Positions 34,064 through 43,581 are shown, counted from the first letter of the stretch. The stretch is DNA of 64,000 nt from Planctomycetales bacterium (GCA_030612725.1 JAUWNJ010000014.1:1-64000), one strand, 5' to 3'. Numbers and translations are program-made. The notes: generated by a model not told the origin, from the letters alone.

Positions 34064-34692
34064 CAAACACCGAAGATCAATTCCTGATAGACGATCTGCT
34101 CGGCGACGGAGCACCTGCCGACCCGCTGGAGACCGAGTACATGCCGGCGGACCGGACACTTCGAAAGGTTTCGGCCCGGCGGCGCTTCGAGCGCATCAGC
34201 CAGAAACAACATCTCGCCGACGTGATCGGCCAGCCACCCGTCCCCGGCGAGTCGATCCACGTGGTGAGCACGGCGAAATACGACTTCTGGACGTTCGTAC
34301 CGCAGATCATCGACTGGATAGGCCGGACGGAGATTCTTTATTGCTCGACCTGGACGCTCTCACGCCCCAACGCCGTGGAATTATTCGCACTCGCCGACGC
34401 CGGGAAGATCTCCGAGATAGCGTTCCTGACGGGTCTGTACTTCAAGAGGCGAGAAACGGCCGTCTATGCGATGCTGCTCGACGGCATCCGCGCCCGTGGT
34501 GGCCGATACAGGGCATTCAGGAACCACGCCAAGGTCCTGCTGGCCTCCAACCGGACCCAAAACGCATGGCTGACAGTCGAAGGTTCGGCGAACCTGACGG
34601 CCAACCCCCGCCTCGAACAGTACGTCTTCACAAACGACCGCGAACTCTACGAATTCCACAAGGGATGGATGGAAGAATGTCTGAAGAAATGA
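34060..34692 (+). CDS. Phospholipase D-like nuclease
   Basis: The 210-residue protein carries PLD-like sequence: the HxK motif in RNHAKVLLASN and the following VEGSANLTANPRLEQY. Only one HxK motif is seen, as in Nuc-type enzymes that act as dimers. It starts in an ATGA overlap. It may cut DNA during packaging or injection, by inference from place. Confidence 0.75.
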   Translation: MTNTEDQFLIDDLLGDGAPADPLETEYMPADRTLRKVSARRRFERISQKQHLADVIGQPPVPGESIHVVSTAKYDFWTFVPQIIDWIGRTEILYCSTWTLSRPNAVELFALADAGKISEIAFLTGLYFKRRETAVYAMLLDGIRARGGRYRAFRNHAKVLLASNRTQNAWLTVEGSANLTANPRLEQYVFTNDRELYEFHKGWMEECLKK

Positions 34693-35372
34693 GCCGTCAG
34701 CCGTCAGCGGTCAGCGATCAGCCTCCGGCGGATCCGCCCGTAGCAAGCCCCGAGATTATCGACAAGATAGTCCGGCTGCTGTGCAACATTCAGGACCGGG
34801 CGTCCATTGTCGGGGCCTGCCTGAACAAACTGAACATCGCCCCCGCCGACGTGGACGCGGCAATCAACGCGGCCAAGACCCGCCTGACCCGCGCCGCCGA
34901 TTACCACCGCGACCACGAACTGGGCAAAGCCCTGACGCGGCTGAACGAATGTTACCAGCGGGCCGTTGCCGTCCAGGACACCAAGACCGCAATCATCGCA
35001 CAACGCGAGATCAATAAACTGCTCGATCTGTACCCGACCTATCCGGCTTCGTCGGAAGATGACTCCGCCGCGACAGGCCCGGACGGTGACGGCCCAAGCC
35101 CCGACGAACGACGGGAAATTGAGATTCAGGAACTCTCGGACCTTGTCGGCGCTATCGAGGCGCACATCGAGCCGCTGAAACTTTCCGAAGATGTGAACGA
35201 TACCGACAGCGACTTGATCCGCCTGGCCGCCGAGGAGATCAAACGACTGCGAAGGCAACGGAAACGGAAGAAGAAAGCCGCGAACACCACGAACAAAACA
35301 ACAAAAAAGAAAGTTCGCGTAGTTCGCGGCAAAAAGGAAGCCAAGGATGGCAAGAAAAACAAAGCCCGTTGA
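34689..35372 (+). CDS. Helical protein with basic tail, unknown
   Basis: The 227-residue protein starts in the PLD stop (ATGA) and has helical segments, an acidic middle (SSEDDSAATGPDGDG) and a Lys/Arg-rich tail (RRQRKRKKKAANTTN). The first residues (SRQPSAVSDQ) come from a GTCAGCGGTCAGCGATCAG heptamer repeat. In place it could be a small terminase or scaffold-type protein, but nothing proves this. Confidence 0.5.
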   Translation: MSRQPSAVSDQPPADPPVASPEIIDKIVRLLCNIQDRASIVGACLNKLNIAPADVDAAINAAKTRLTRAADYHRDHELGKALTRLNECYQRAVAVQDTKTAIIAQREINKLLDLYPTYPASSEDDSAATGPDGDGPSPDERREIEIQELSDLVGAIEAHIEPLKLSEDVNDTDSDLIRLAAEEIKRLRRQRKRKKKAANTTNKTTKKKVRVVRGKKEAKDGKKNKAR

Positions 35373-35688
35373 CGGGAAGACCGCAACCCGGAAGAAAAAA
35401 AAGAAAACGACTCGTAAGAAAACTGCGAGAATCAAAACCGCCGCGCAGATCGCACAGACCGACCAGGCAGGTGATGATGAATCCGCAATCCGCAATCCGC
35501 AATCCGCAATTGAAACCCCACCGGGGATTGTCTGTCCGCGATGCGGCTGCCGTGACCTGCGCGCGCCCGACGGTCGGCCCTGGGAGATCACCCACACGGA
35601 GCGAAAATTCGGATTCATCCGCCGCCGTCGCGTCTGCCGTTACTGTGGAAAGGTCGTGATCACGCGAGAAAAAAAAGAAACAGAGTAG
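35347..35688 (+). CDS. Lys-rich zinc-ribbon protein
   Basis: The 113-residue protein has a lysine-rich N-terminus, then a repeat peptide (ESAIRNPQSAIE, from CCGCAAT units at 35481-35512), then a zinc ribbon (CPRCGCRDLR and CRYCGK). It overlaps the previous gene by 26 nt. It may bind DNA, for example as a late activator. Confidence 0.6.
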   Translation: MARKTKPVDGKTATRKKKKKTTRKKTARIKTAAQIAQTDQAGDDESAIRNPQSAIETPPGIVCPRCGCRDLRAPDGRPWEITHTERKFGFIRRRRVCRYCGKVVITREKKETE

Positions 35689-35778
35689 TCCGCGAATTAC
35701 ACGAATTACAGAAATGCCCCCGCGCTGGTGAGACAGCCGGGGGCGTGGCCCGAACAACCTACAAAGGAGATTCGAGCG

Positions 35779-36090
35779 ATGGTTAAATCGGACATTCAGA
35801 TGCCCGCGCCCAGTAAGGCCGAGGAAATTTACGAGGCCTCGCATGAATATCGAGGCTTCCCGATCTGCGAACTCCGCGAGGTATTCGCCGGAGTTGCCGA
35901 TCCGAAAGATTTTACAGCCGCCTGGCGACATGAAGTCCCCACCGCCGACGTGGATCGCGTCAAGGCCGCCGTCCATTATTTTCACGCCGACGAAGCCTAC
36001 GTCGTAGCCGATCACCCCCAAGGGTCAGGCGGCGAAACGGTCGAGATGGCCGGAAACGGCCTCCGGAGGTGGCGGGAAAAATCCGTGTAA
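35779..36090 (+). CDS. Small phage protein, unknown
   Basis: The 103-residue protein follows a perfect AAAGGAGA ribosome binding site. It has PICELREVFAGVADPKDFT and TADVDRVKAAVHYFHADEA. No family recognised. Late-gene neighbours suggest a structural or packaging role. Confidence 0.6.
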   Translation: MVKSDIQMPAPSKAEEIYEASHEYRGFPICELREVFAGVADPKDFTAAWRHEVPTADVDRVKAAVHYFHADEAYVVADHPQGSGGETVEMAGNGLRRWREKSV

Positions 36091-36254
36091 TCCGTGGACT
36101 ATTTGGGGCCAAAATGAAAATAATCCGCTACCGGTAGCAGATTTTCACGAAATCGGGATTTTTTTGTTGCCATAAATCCCCGGCGGGACGAAATACATGG
36201 TATCACTACGTGAAACAAGTTGTGGTAAGAAAAACTGAATAGCCCCCAGGGAAC

Positions 36255-36330
36255 GCGGTTGGCCGACCGCGAACTTTGCGAAGTTCAAGCCTCCTCTGAC
36301 TGCTAGCAGAGTCGGGGGAGGCTTTTTCTT
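36255..36330 (+). ncRNA. Three-hairpin RNA ending in terminator
   Basis: Consecutive perfect stems GCGGT-TGGCCG-ACCGC (36255-36270) and GAACTT-TGCG-AAGTTC (36271-36286) are followed by GCCTCC ... GGAGGC (36289-36322) with a T5CTTT tail. No spacer separates them. It lies in a 258-bp gap before the head genes. It may be a leader RNA, small RNA or antitermination element. Only structure supports it. Confidence 0.55.
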
Positions 36331-36348
36331 TGGGGACGGGATGCGAAC

Positions 36349-36552
36349 ATGAGCGTTTCATCACAGATCGCCGCGTTGGAAGCCGCCATCGAAGCGGGCG
36401 TCAAGTCCATCACCGAAAACGGTCGGACGGTCACGTATCACTCGCTTGATGAGATGCTTAAGGCCGTCGGAAACCTCAAAGCGCAGCAGGCCGCAAGTTC
36501 CGGCGGACAGGGATTCCGATTTGTCCCACTCGCACATGGAGACGCCAAGTGA
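36349..36552 (+). CDS. gpW-like head-tail joining protein, putative
   Basis: The 67-residue protein (SSQIAALEAAIEAGVKSITEN, then TVTYHSLDEMLKAVGNLK) has the size and pattern of small phage head-completion proteins placed just before the portal (gpW or DUF6148-like). It overlaps the portal's GTG start by 4 nt. Confidence 0.7.
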   Translation: MSVSSQIAALEAAIEAGVKSITENGRTVTYHSLDEMLKAVGNLKAQQAASSGGQGFRFVPLAHGDAK

Positions 36553-38165
36553 ACGAAGTCATGCCGATAGTTAGACGTTCACCGATACTCGGCGCGTCCG
36601 GTCGGCCCATGCACGTCGAAGTCCGCCGATCCCCACGATTGAGCGAACTGGAGCGTACCGGCATCGACGCCGCCGCGACCGGCAGGCTTACCGACAAACA
36701 TTTCAACGACGCCAACGGACGACCGCTCAGCGCGGTATTGAGCGAAGACCTGCCGATAGTCCGCGACCGCCTGCGATACGAGACCCGCAACAATGGCAAC
36801 GCCAAGGGGATGATCGACACGCTCGTCACCGCCGTCGTCGGCATCGGACCGACCCTCCAGGTCCACACGGGCAATCCGGAACTCGATAAGATCATCGAGG
36901 CCGAATTCGCCGACTTCGCCGAGGACTGCGACTTCGCCGATCGGGACGTCAGTATCGGCGATATGATGTCGCTGGGCGTGCGCGAGCAGTGCGTAGCCGG
37001 CGAGGATTTTTTGACCTGGACGACCGACCATGATTACCCGGGGCAAGTCAAACTCCGCTTGCAGACAATCGCCCCCGAACGGCTCGCCACGCCGTGGAAC
37101 CGGATCACCGACCCGAATATCAAGGACGGCATCGAATTCGACGACCGGAACCGCAAGGTCCGTTACCACGTATCCAAAGGCCACCCCAAAGACACGTCGG
37201 CGAAATCATGGAAGATGTACGGCAAATCCGAAACCGTCGAAGTCGCCGACATGATCCACAGTTTCGTTTCCACCGAGTCGGGACAGCATCGCGGCTATCC
37301 GTGGTTCACGCCAGCACTGCCGGAGATGGCCGGACTCCGCCGGTACGCACTGGCCGTCCTGAGCGCAGCCGAGACCGCCGCCGATATTTCGTTCGTTATC
37401 CAGACCAACAGCGCATTCAACGGCGAGATGGATATAGACGAACAGAAGAACTGGGAGGCGATGGACGAAATCCAACTCGCCAGGCACGCCGGAATGGTAA
37501 TGCCCGCCGGTTACGGCGCGTTTCAATTCGATCCCAAACAGCCCTCGGTTTCCTATGCCGAGTACATGCGCGAGCGGAAAAGCTCGATGGGCCGCCCCCT
37601 GGGTATGCCTTACAACATCGCCGCCGCCGACAGCAAAGGTCAGAACTTCGCTTCGGGACGACTGGATCACCAGATGTTTCTGCTGTTCGTACTGACGATT
37701 CGGAATCGGGATTCCCGCCGAAAACTCAAGCCCATCTTTGGGCGTTGGCTTAATGAAGCCCGCCGGGTCAACCGGTGGCTTTTCCCTCTCAACAGCCTCG
37801 ACGTCAGGAAGATCATCCGCACATCCGAGTGGTACTTCCGTATGCCGACAGTCCACGGCGACCCGGTCAAGGAACAAAAGGCCATCACAGAGAGCCTGCA
37901 CAACGGATCGGCGACCTTCATCGACGTATGCGCAGAGCGGGGCATGGACTGGGAAGTACAACTGGAAAAAGAGAACAAAGTGGCACTGAAAAGACTCGAA
38001 CTGGCCGCCGAGCGAAAGAAACAAGCCGCCAAACTCGGACTGACGCCGGACGAAGCGTCGGCGGCGCTGTCGAAAAAACCAGCCATCCACACGAACGAAG
38101 ACAGGGACGAGGAAAACGAAGATGAAGTCAAAGACGACAAAAAAAAGCAAACCATTGCGGCGTAG
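36549..38165 (+). CDS. Portal protein (lambda family)
   Basis: The 538-residue protein is a lambda-family portal, the dodecameric ring at the capsid vertex. It has RYETRNNGNAKGMIDTLV near the N-terminus, GEDFLTW and IETGAYPLETAPI-like TIAPERLATPWN, and a conserved KSSMGRPLGMPYNIAAADSK region. Starts at GTG overlapping the gpW-like gene. Its 3' end overlaps the capsid gene by 44 nt. Length is typical. Confidence 0.88.
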   Translation: MNEVMPIVRRSPILGASGRPMHVEVRRSPRLSELERTGIDAAATGRLTDKHFNDANGRPLSAVLSEDLPIVRDRLRYETRNNGNAKGMIDTLVTAVVGIGPTLQVHTGNPELDKIIEAEFADFAEDCDFADRDVSIGDMMSLGVREQCVAGEDFLTWTTDHDYPGQVKLRLQTIAPERLATPWNRITDPNIKDGIEFDDRNRKVRYHVSKGHPKDTSAKSWKMYGKSETVEVADMIHSFVSTESGQHRGYPWFTPALPEMAGLRRYALAVLSAAETAADISFVIQTNSAFNGEMDIDEQKNWEAMDEIQLARHAGMVMPAGYGAFQFDPKQPSVSYAEYMRERKSSMGRPLGMPYNIAAADSKGQNFASGRLDHQMFLLFVLTIRNRDSRRKLKPIFGRWLNEARRVNRWLFPLNSLDVRKIIRTSEWYFRMPTVHGDPVKEQKAITESLHNGSATFIDVCAERGMDWEVQLEKENKVALKRLELAAERKKQAAKLGLTPDEASAALSKKPAIHTNEDRDEENEDEVKDDKKKQTIAA

Positions 38166-40368
38166 AGTCCGCGATTTCGTCGGCGACGTAATCCAGCGGG
38201 CCGAATTACCCGACAAGACCGATTGTCTTCTGCGCGCAAACGTAACGCTGAAGCCCAGCACGCTCGACCGGGACGCCCGCACTGTCGAGGCGATAATCGC
38301 CACGGAAAATCCACAGATAGACCTGGACCGTCGGACGTACAGAACAGTCGTCGGCGTACTCCTGGCGAGCGGGATGGTTCCGACCAAACAGGTGCCGCTG
38401 CTCGACACGCATGAACGCTTCAGCCAAAAGAGCGTCCTCGGCTCGGCCCGTGGACTTATGCGATCCGGCAAGAAAATTGCCGCTACGGTCCACTATTCCA
38501 CCGTGCTCGACGCCGAAGAGGCCTTCACGAAAGTCGAAGAAGGACACCTCACCGATTACAGCATCGGCGCACAGATTCTGCGATCCGTCGATATACAGCC
38601 CGGCAAAACCAAAACAATCCAGGGCCAGACATACACCGCCCCCGAAGACATGGCCATGCGAGTGATCACCAGGTGGCGGCCGAGAGAAGTAAGCATTTGC
38701 GCGATCGGAAACGATCCCGACGCGATTAACAGACACCGGAACGATGGGGCCAATGGAACGCCTCGAACAAAAGGAAAGGAATCCGACATGACATTCGAAA
38801 AATGGTTGATGGAACGGGGCCTCGGTAAGGCCGAAGACCTCGACGAGGTGCAGCGAACGGCGCTGCAAAAAGATTACGATGACGAGATCGCACGCAGTAA
38901 GGTCGATGCCACGCCGCCCGCCAAACCGGACAAGACCCCCGCCGACAAATCCCCTGCCGACGATGTCCAGCGGAGCAACACCGGTGATGCGCAAGTGATC
39001 AACTTCGAGGACGCCAAGGAAACGCTGAAGCGGGCCGGTCGTGAGGCCAACGCCGAACTCCTCGCTGAAGATGTGGTGAGACGCGATGCTATCCGCGAAC
39101 TCGCCGGACCCGACGTGTCCGACGACGTGATCACCCGCTGCATCACTGACGGCCTTACGGTCGATCTGGCCCGTGCCGAAATCCTCAAGCACGTCCGAGA
39201 GCATCGTCCGAGCATCTCTGGCCCGGCGATCCACACCGGCGGCGGCGAACTGACCCGCCAGATGGTCGAGGCTGGTCTCTGCATGAGGGAAGGCCTCGAA
39301 GACGACGCCATCCTTCGGGCCTACGGCGAGGAGACCACCAACCGCGCCGACGGGGCCTGCCGTGACCTTTCAATGGTCGATCTGGCCCGCACGTCCCTTA
39401 TGCTGGCACACCGGGATATTCCCTCCGACCGGGAAGAACTCCTGCGCGCGGCCTTCACCACGAACGATCTGTCGCTGATTTTCTCCAATACCGGCCACCT
39501 GTTCGTCATGGCCGGATTCGAGAATGCCGCGCAGACCTGGCGGGACTGGTGCCGTATCATGCCCGCCAGCGATTTTAAGCAACACACCGGCGTGAGGCTG
39601 GCGCATAACGGACGACTCAAAGAGGTAAGCGGCGCCACCGGCGAGATCAAGCACGGTAAAATGGTCGAGGAAGGCGAGTACTACTCAATCGGTACTTACG
39701 CCGAACTGCTGGCGATCACCCGCAAGCACTTCATCGACGATGCGCTCGGCCTGCTGAACGACACCGCCAGGTTGATGGGTGAGGAAGCGATGGAACTGCT
39801 CGGCGACCTGGGCTATACGGTTCTGCTCGCCAATCCGACCATGCGGGACGGTAAGGCCCTGTTCCACGCCGCCGGCCACCTCAACCTCAACACTTCCAAC
39901 GCTCTGGACGACGCGAATCTCTCGACGGCCAAGCAGAAGTACCGCCAGCAGAAAAACGCGGGTAAACGCCGTATCAACCGGCCCGCGAAGATTCTGTTGA
40001 TCCCCGATGAACTGGAGCGGACCGCACTGAAACTGCTCAACAGTTCACAACTGATCGGCTACGGCGGCGGTACCAACACCACCGAAGGCGAGACCAACAT
40101 CCATTACAAGACGCTCGCCCCGGTGGTCGAAGGCCGCCTCAGCGATACGGGCTTCCACGCCGGCGCCAGCGCGACGAGCTGGTATCTGACGGGTGGACCG
40201 AGCCAGGGCGCAATCGGCATGGCGTTCCTGAACAACAAACAGACGCCGACGGTTACGCGGTTCAACCCCGGCCCGGACTACGTCGCAGGCGGAGTAATAC
40301 TGCAAATCTTCCTCGACGCCGGAGCCGCCGCGCTGGAATACCGCTCGGCACAGAAAAACACAGCGTGA
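38122..40368 (+). CDS. Prohead protease-major capsid fusion
   Basis: The 748-residue polyprotein has an N-terminal S78-type prohead protease (about 30-190) with candidate catalytic His in LLDTHERFSQKS and Ser in LTDYSIGAQI. A scaffold-like acidic linker (about 220-330) follows and then a Mu gpT/HK97-type capsid region (about 370-748) with VRLAHNGRLKEVSGATGEIK, MRDGKALFHAAGHLN and PDYVAGGVILQIFLDAGAA. Such fusions are known in some phages and would be cut during head maturation. The linker around residue 225-250 is the probable cleavage area. Confidence 0.88.
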   Translation: MKSKTTKKSKPLRRRVRDFVGDVIQRAELPDKTDCLLRANVTLKPSTLDRDARTVEAIIATENPQIDLDRRTYRTVVGVLLASGMVPTKQVPLLDTHERFSQKSVLGSARGLMRSGKKIAATVHYSTVLDAEEAFTKVEEGHLTDYSIGAQILRSVDIQPGKTKTIQGQTYTAPEDMAMRVITRWRPREVSICAIGNDPDAINRHRNDGANGTPRTKGKESDMTFEKWLMERGLGKAEDLDEVQRTALQKDYDDEIARSKVDATPPAKPDKTPADKSPADDVQRSNTGDAQVINFEDAKETLKRAGREANAELLAEDVVRRDAIRELAGPDVSDDVITRCITDGLTVDLARAEILKHVREHRPSISGPAIHTGGGELTRQMVEAGLCMREGLEDDAILRAYGEETTNRADGACRDLSMVDLARTSLMLAHRDIPSDREELLRAAFTTNDLSLIFSNTGHLFVMAGFENAAQTWRDWCRIMPASDFKQHTGVRLAHNGRLKEVSGATGEIKHGKMVEEGEYYSIGTYAELLAITRKHFIDDALGLLNDTARLMGEEAMELLGDLGYTVLLANPTMRDGKALFHAAGHLNLNTSNALDDANLSTAKQKYRQQKNAGKRRINRPAKILLIPDELERTALKLLNSSQLIGYGGGTNTTEGETNIHYKTLAPVVEGRLSDTGFHAGASATSWYLTGGPSQGAIGMAFLNNKQTPTVTRFNPGPDYVAGGVILQIFLDAGAAALEYRSAQKNTA

Positions 40369-40374
40369 TAAGAG

Positions 40375-40430
40375 GGACCAGGGATTAGGGACTTGGGATT
40401 AGGCAAAAACTTCCCAAGTCCCTGCCCCCG
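40375..40430. repeat. Heptamer inverted repeat
   Basis: GGGACCAGGGATTAGGGACTTGGGATTAGG, spacer GCAAAAACTT, then CCCAAGTCCC. It follows the capsid gene's stop and could act as a terminator or processing hairpin. Confidence 0.7.
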
Positions 40431-40490
40431 TCTTTTCTTGCGAAACGAATTGACTGAAAACGAAAACCTTTTTCGGAAAGGAACAAGATC

Positions 40491-41222
40491 ATGAAAGCGG
40501 AATTGGATTCACAGGGCGTTTATATCGACATGACCAATGAGACCGGGGCCATTATCGCTGGCGGAACGCTGGTCAGGATCGGCGGTCGAGTCGGCATAGT
40601 CGCCGAGAGCGTAGGGATCGCGGCAAAGCACGCGCCGCTGTTCGCGGGTAACTGTCGTGGCCGCAACGCAGCCGTAATCGGCAACGCCGGCGACAACCTC
40701 TACTGGGACGACAACGGCGATCCGGTCGATGGCGATGCGGGTACCGGGGCGTTCACGACCGATGCGACAGCCGCCGACTACTGGGTCGGCACGCTGAACC
40801 AGGCACTGGCCGCGACCGACACGGACTGCTACTTCAGTCTGAACGTGCCCAACCCGGACCTTCCGGCCTGGTCCAACAGGGCGCACGTCAAGACCGCCGT
40901 CGATCTGACCTACGTCGCCGCTACTCACAGCGGCAAGGTCATTCACGTTACCGCCGACGCCAAGACTCTCACGCTTCCTGTCGGCGTCGTCGGCATGGAA
41001 GTTATTGTCGTCAATGACGTGGCCGACGCCGGTGCGCTGGTTACGGTCGATCTGAACGGTAACGAGACGATCCAGGGCAACCTGACGATCGCGGCGACCA
41101 AAACGGCGCTCCTGACCAAGACTACGTCCAAGCGCGGCGACTTCCTGCATCTGGTGTGCACGACCGCCGCCGGCATCTGGCGATGCGTCGAGAAACGCGG
41201 CACCTGGGTAACCTCGACATAG
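40491..41222 (+). CDS. DUF2190 decoration protein
   Basis: The 243-residue protein starts with a DUF2190 domain (about 8-110: GAIIAGGTLVRIGGRVGIVA and GRNAAVIGN, AGDNLYWDDNG), known as a capsid-decorating or cement protein. The rest is a beta-rich tail (LTLPVGVVGMEVIVVNDV). GAAAGGAAC lies upstream of the ATG. Immediate position after the capsid gene fits. Confidence 0.85.
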   Translation: MKAELDSQGVYIDMTNETGAIIAGGTLVRIGGRVGIVAESVGIAAKHAPLFAGNCRGRNAAVIGNAGDNLYWDDNGDPVDGDAGTGAFTTDATAADYWVGTLNQALAATDTDCYFSLNVPNPDLPAWSNRAHVKTAVDLTYVAATHSGKVIHVTADAKTLTLPVGVVGMEVIVVNDVADAGALVTVDLNGNETIQGNLTIAATKTALLTKTTSKRGDFLHLVCTTAAGIWRCVEKRGTWVTST

Positions 41223-41470
41223 TCAAGCGGTAGCCGGGAGCCAGTAGTCGGTAGTCAGTTATTCACCGGCTACGGACTACCGGATACCGGCTACTAATCG
41301 TGTCCGTGGCTTCTTTTCGTGTCCGAGGAGCCTTACCGGGCCGGGCCGGTGGAATGGACGCCGCCGGTCCGGTTCCGGGCTTATGAAGATAGGGACTTGG
41401 GACTAGGAACTTGGGATTAGGCAAAAGAGAAAAACAGCCAAGTCCCTAGTCCCGAAACCCTAGTCCCCGC
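41223..41470. repeat. Composite heptamer repeat region
   Basis: The gap contains several repeat families: CGGCTACGGACTACCGGATAC (41270-41298), CGTGTCCG pairs (41300-41332), and GGGACTTGGGACTAGG with its complement (41391-41465). No gene is supported. Confidence 0.7.
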
Positions 41471-41493
41471 GCAGCGAATGAAACGAGCGACCA

Positions 41494-41787
41494 ATGGCTA
41501 ATGTAACCGTCGAACAATGTGACCAGCGGCGTGCGAACTGTCCGGGCACCCGCGTGATTCCGCTTAAAACGTTGGTAGTAATTCTGCTGGCGATGTTCGC
41601 CGCGCTTATCGCCAGCCACCTGATGCTTTCGACCAGCATCGCTGCCAACAGCACATCCGCCACCGGCACAAAAACGGAAGTGAAGATACGAGCCGAGCAA
41701 CAGAAAACCATCGAGACAAAATTAGATGCGGTACTCAAAAGCGTCAACGAAATCAAAGGGCAAATTTCAGGAAAGGACACAAAATGA
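41494..41787 (+). CDS. Single-span coiled-coil membrane protein
   Basis: The 97-residue protein has one span (LVVILLAMFAALIASHLML, about 28-46) and a C-terminal coiled coil (EQQKTIETKLDAVLKSVNEI). It overlaps a lipoprotein gene by ATGA. The pair resembles an i-spanin with its o-spanin lipoprotein, but is larger. It could also be a connector. Confidence 0.6.
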   Translation: MANVTVEQCDQRRANCPGTRVIPLKTLVVILLAMFAALIASHLMLSTSIAANSTSATGTKTEVKIRAEQQKTIETKLDAVLKSVNEIKGQISGKDTK

Positions 41788-42680
41788 AACCCACGATTAT
41801 CTTTATCGCACTGCTGGCCGTCGGCTGTAATGGACCGTTTCCGGGGATGCGTTTCGCCCCAGGCGAGGATCAACGGCGATCCGCGCAAACCGCCGACGAT
41901 CTGGCCAGCGGAGCCGATAGTGTCGGCTTCCGACCGGGATCACAGGCCGCCGCAGCACTGGCGAAATCGACAGGTCCGGCACGAACGCACGCGGGCGAGC
42001 CGAAAAACCCCGTCGATGTAAGCCCGCTGATCGACGCCGAACGCGGGGCGTGGGAAACCAGACAGGCCCAGGCCGACGCATGGAAACTCAAGGAACGCCT
42101 CTACGCCCGTTCAGGGCGGATCACGTCGGACGCCCTGGCGGACCTGGCCGAACTGGTCCAGACCAGGGGCAAAATCGCCACTTCGGAGATAATTCACCGC
42201 GCCGGTGCAATCTGTGATTTTCAGAAGATGACGGCGGACTTTACGAAACGAATTCCCATCCCCAAAGACAGGAAGGTTTCCGCCGAAGAGCAGGCCCGCC
42301 TCGACGCGCTGACAACCGCCACCGACCGGATCGTCGCCGCCGCCAGCGAACAGGCCGCCCGACGCCCGACCGGCAAGGAGGTGCTCGAAAAAACGGCCGC
42401 CGAGGCCGACGACTGGATAGATACGGTCGGCGGCCTGCTGGAATCTTACGGTCTGCTGGGGCTGATTCCGGCCGCAGGCGGAATCTACTACGGGGCGAAA
42501 AAACGCAAACAATCCCGGCGGGACAAGACCGAAGCCGAAACCGCCCGCCACGACGAAGCGAACGCCCGACACGCCGCAGAGATGATCAAGGCCGACGCCG
42601 CCGAAGTGGTGACCAAGGCGATGGACCGTTTGGCAGCGGCCCCGCCACCGGTCGAAACTCCAAAGCCCACGGAGACGTGA
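41784..42680 (+). CDS. Lipoprotein with C-terminal membrane span
   Basis: The 298-residue protein has a lipobox (IALLAVGC, Cys15), helical charged middle and a second hydrophobic segment (LLESYGLLGLIPAAGGIYYG, about 213-232), then a helical tail. It follows the coiled-coil gene with an ATGA overlap. A host-envelope role such as o-spanin is possible but the length is unusual. Confidence 0.55.
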   Translation: MKPTIIFIALLAVGCNGPFPGMRFAPGEDQRRSAQTADDLASGADSVGFRPGSQAAAALAKSTGPARTHAGEPKNPVDVSPLIDAERGAWETRQAQADAWKLKERLYARSGRITSDALADLAELVQTRGKIATSEIIHRAGAICDFQKMTADFTKRIPIPKDRKVSAEEQARLDALTTATDRIVAAASEQAARRPTGKEVLEKTAAEADDWIDTVGGLLESYGLLGLIPAAGGIYYGAKKRKQSRRDKTEAETARHDEANARHAAEMIKADAAEVVTKAMDRLAAAPPPVETPKPTET

Positions 42681-43054
42681 TGTCCAATTTTGACACCATG
42701 ATGGCCGCCGGAGAAACGAAGATCGCCGACTTGTACGGCGTCGAGGTGACCTATACGCCCCTCGGCGGCTCTCCGGTGACGGTTACAGCCACGAAGCCGC
42801 CGGAGAGGGCCGAAGTGAAGGACGGCGAATTTCGCCGAAGTACCGAACTTCAGTGCGAGTTCACCATCTACGCCGACATCGCCCGTCCGAGCCGGGGCGA
42901 TACCATCGAGACCGCCGGCGGCGAGATATGGACAGTTACAAAGGCCGGCGTTCTGGAATATGTGCCTGGACGCCTGGCTCGCGTCCTCTGCGAACAGGAA
43001 TTCCAGACCCGAACCGGCGGCAACCGGTTCCGATCCGGATTGGAGAGTGATTAA
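42680..43054 (+). CDS. Head-tail connector-like protein
   Basis: The 124-residue protein (ATG chosen, TGATG overlap) has TYTPLGGSPVTVTATKPP and RPSRGDTIETAGGEIWTVTK and RRNRFRSG-like end, a beta-rich pattern common to head-tail attachment proteins of phages. Position before neck and tube genes agrees. Confidence 0.6.
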   Translation: MSNFDTMMAAGETKIADLYGVEVTYTPLGGSPVTVTATKPPERAEVKDGEFRRSTELQCEFTIYADIARPSRGDTIETAGGEIWTVTKAGVLEYVPGRLARVLCEQEFQTRTGGNRFRSGLESD

Positions 43055-43056
43055 AA

Positions 43057-43581
43057 ATGCCGGTAACGGGGACAGGCGTATTCAGCGGACCGATTGGCGC
43101 GATGGCCGACAATCTCGCGGCCTGCGAAGCCTTCCAGGCGTGGGTCGGCGTTGACCCCGCCGACGTCGGCACACCCACAGGCGTCGCCGAAGCCGCCGCG
43201 CACGTCCACCTCTACGAATTTACCGAAAACCCGAAGACCGATTCGAAGTCCGCACGCGAGGCCAAACGGCCTTACGCCGTAGTGGATTTCGGCAGACGAT
43301 TCGAGTGCCGGCGAACATCGAGCCACCACATCGGAACTCACAACTCCGGCAGCGTCTATGTCCGGTTCGAGAAATTGCCCGATCCGGCAAACGACGCGAA
43401 GGATGAATTTACTCAATTCGGAAACGACCTCGACACCATCCGCCTCGGCCTGTTCGCCAACGCGGGCAGCCCGACCGATTGCGTAATGGTTCACTCGCCG
43501 ATGCGGTTGCAGGAAAACCTCAAGGACGGCCTGACCTTCTTCGAGGCCGGTCTCGATTTCGGATGGATGGGATACGGATGA
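43057..43581 (+). CDS. Neck or tail terminator protein, putative
   Basis: The 174-residue protein follows 2 nt after the previous stop. It has RPYAVVDFGRRFECRRTSSH, SGSVYVRFEKLP and LFANAGSPTDCVMVHSPMRL, which resemble tail-completion proteins only by position and size. No family certain. Confidence 0.5.
   Translation: MPVTGTGVFSGPIGAMADNLAACEAFQAWVGVDPADVGTPTGVAEAAAHVHLYEFTENPKTDSKSAREAKRPYAVVDFGRRFECRRTSSHHIGTHNSGSVYVRFEKLPDPANDAKDEFTQFGNDLDTIRLGLFANAGSPTDCVMVHSPMRLQENLKDGLTFFEAGLDFGWMGYG

Noticed and set aside
38206-39234. Minus-strand frame over the capsid gene
   Set aside because: Antisense to the protease-capsid fusion; no independent evidence.
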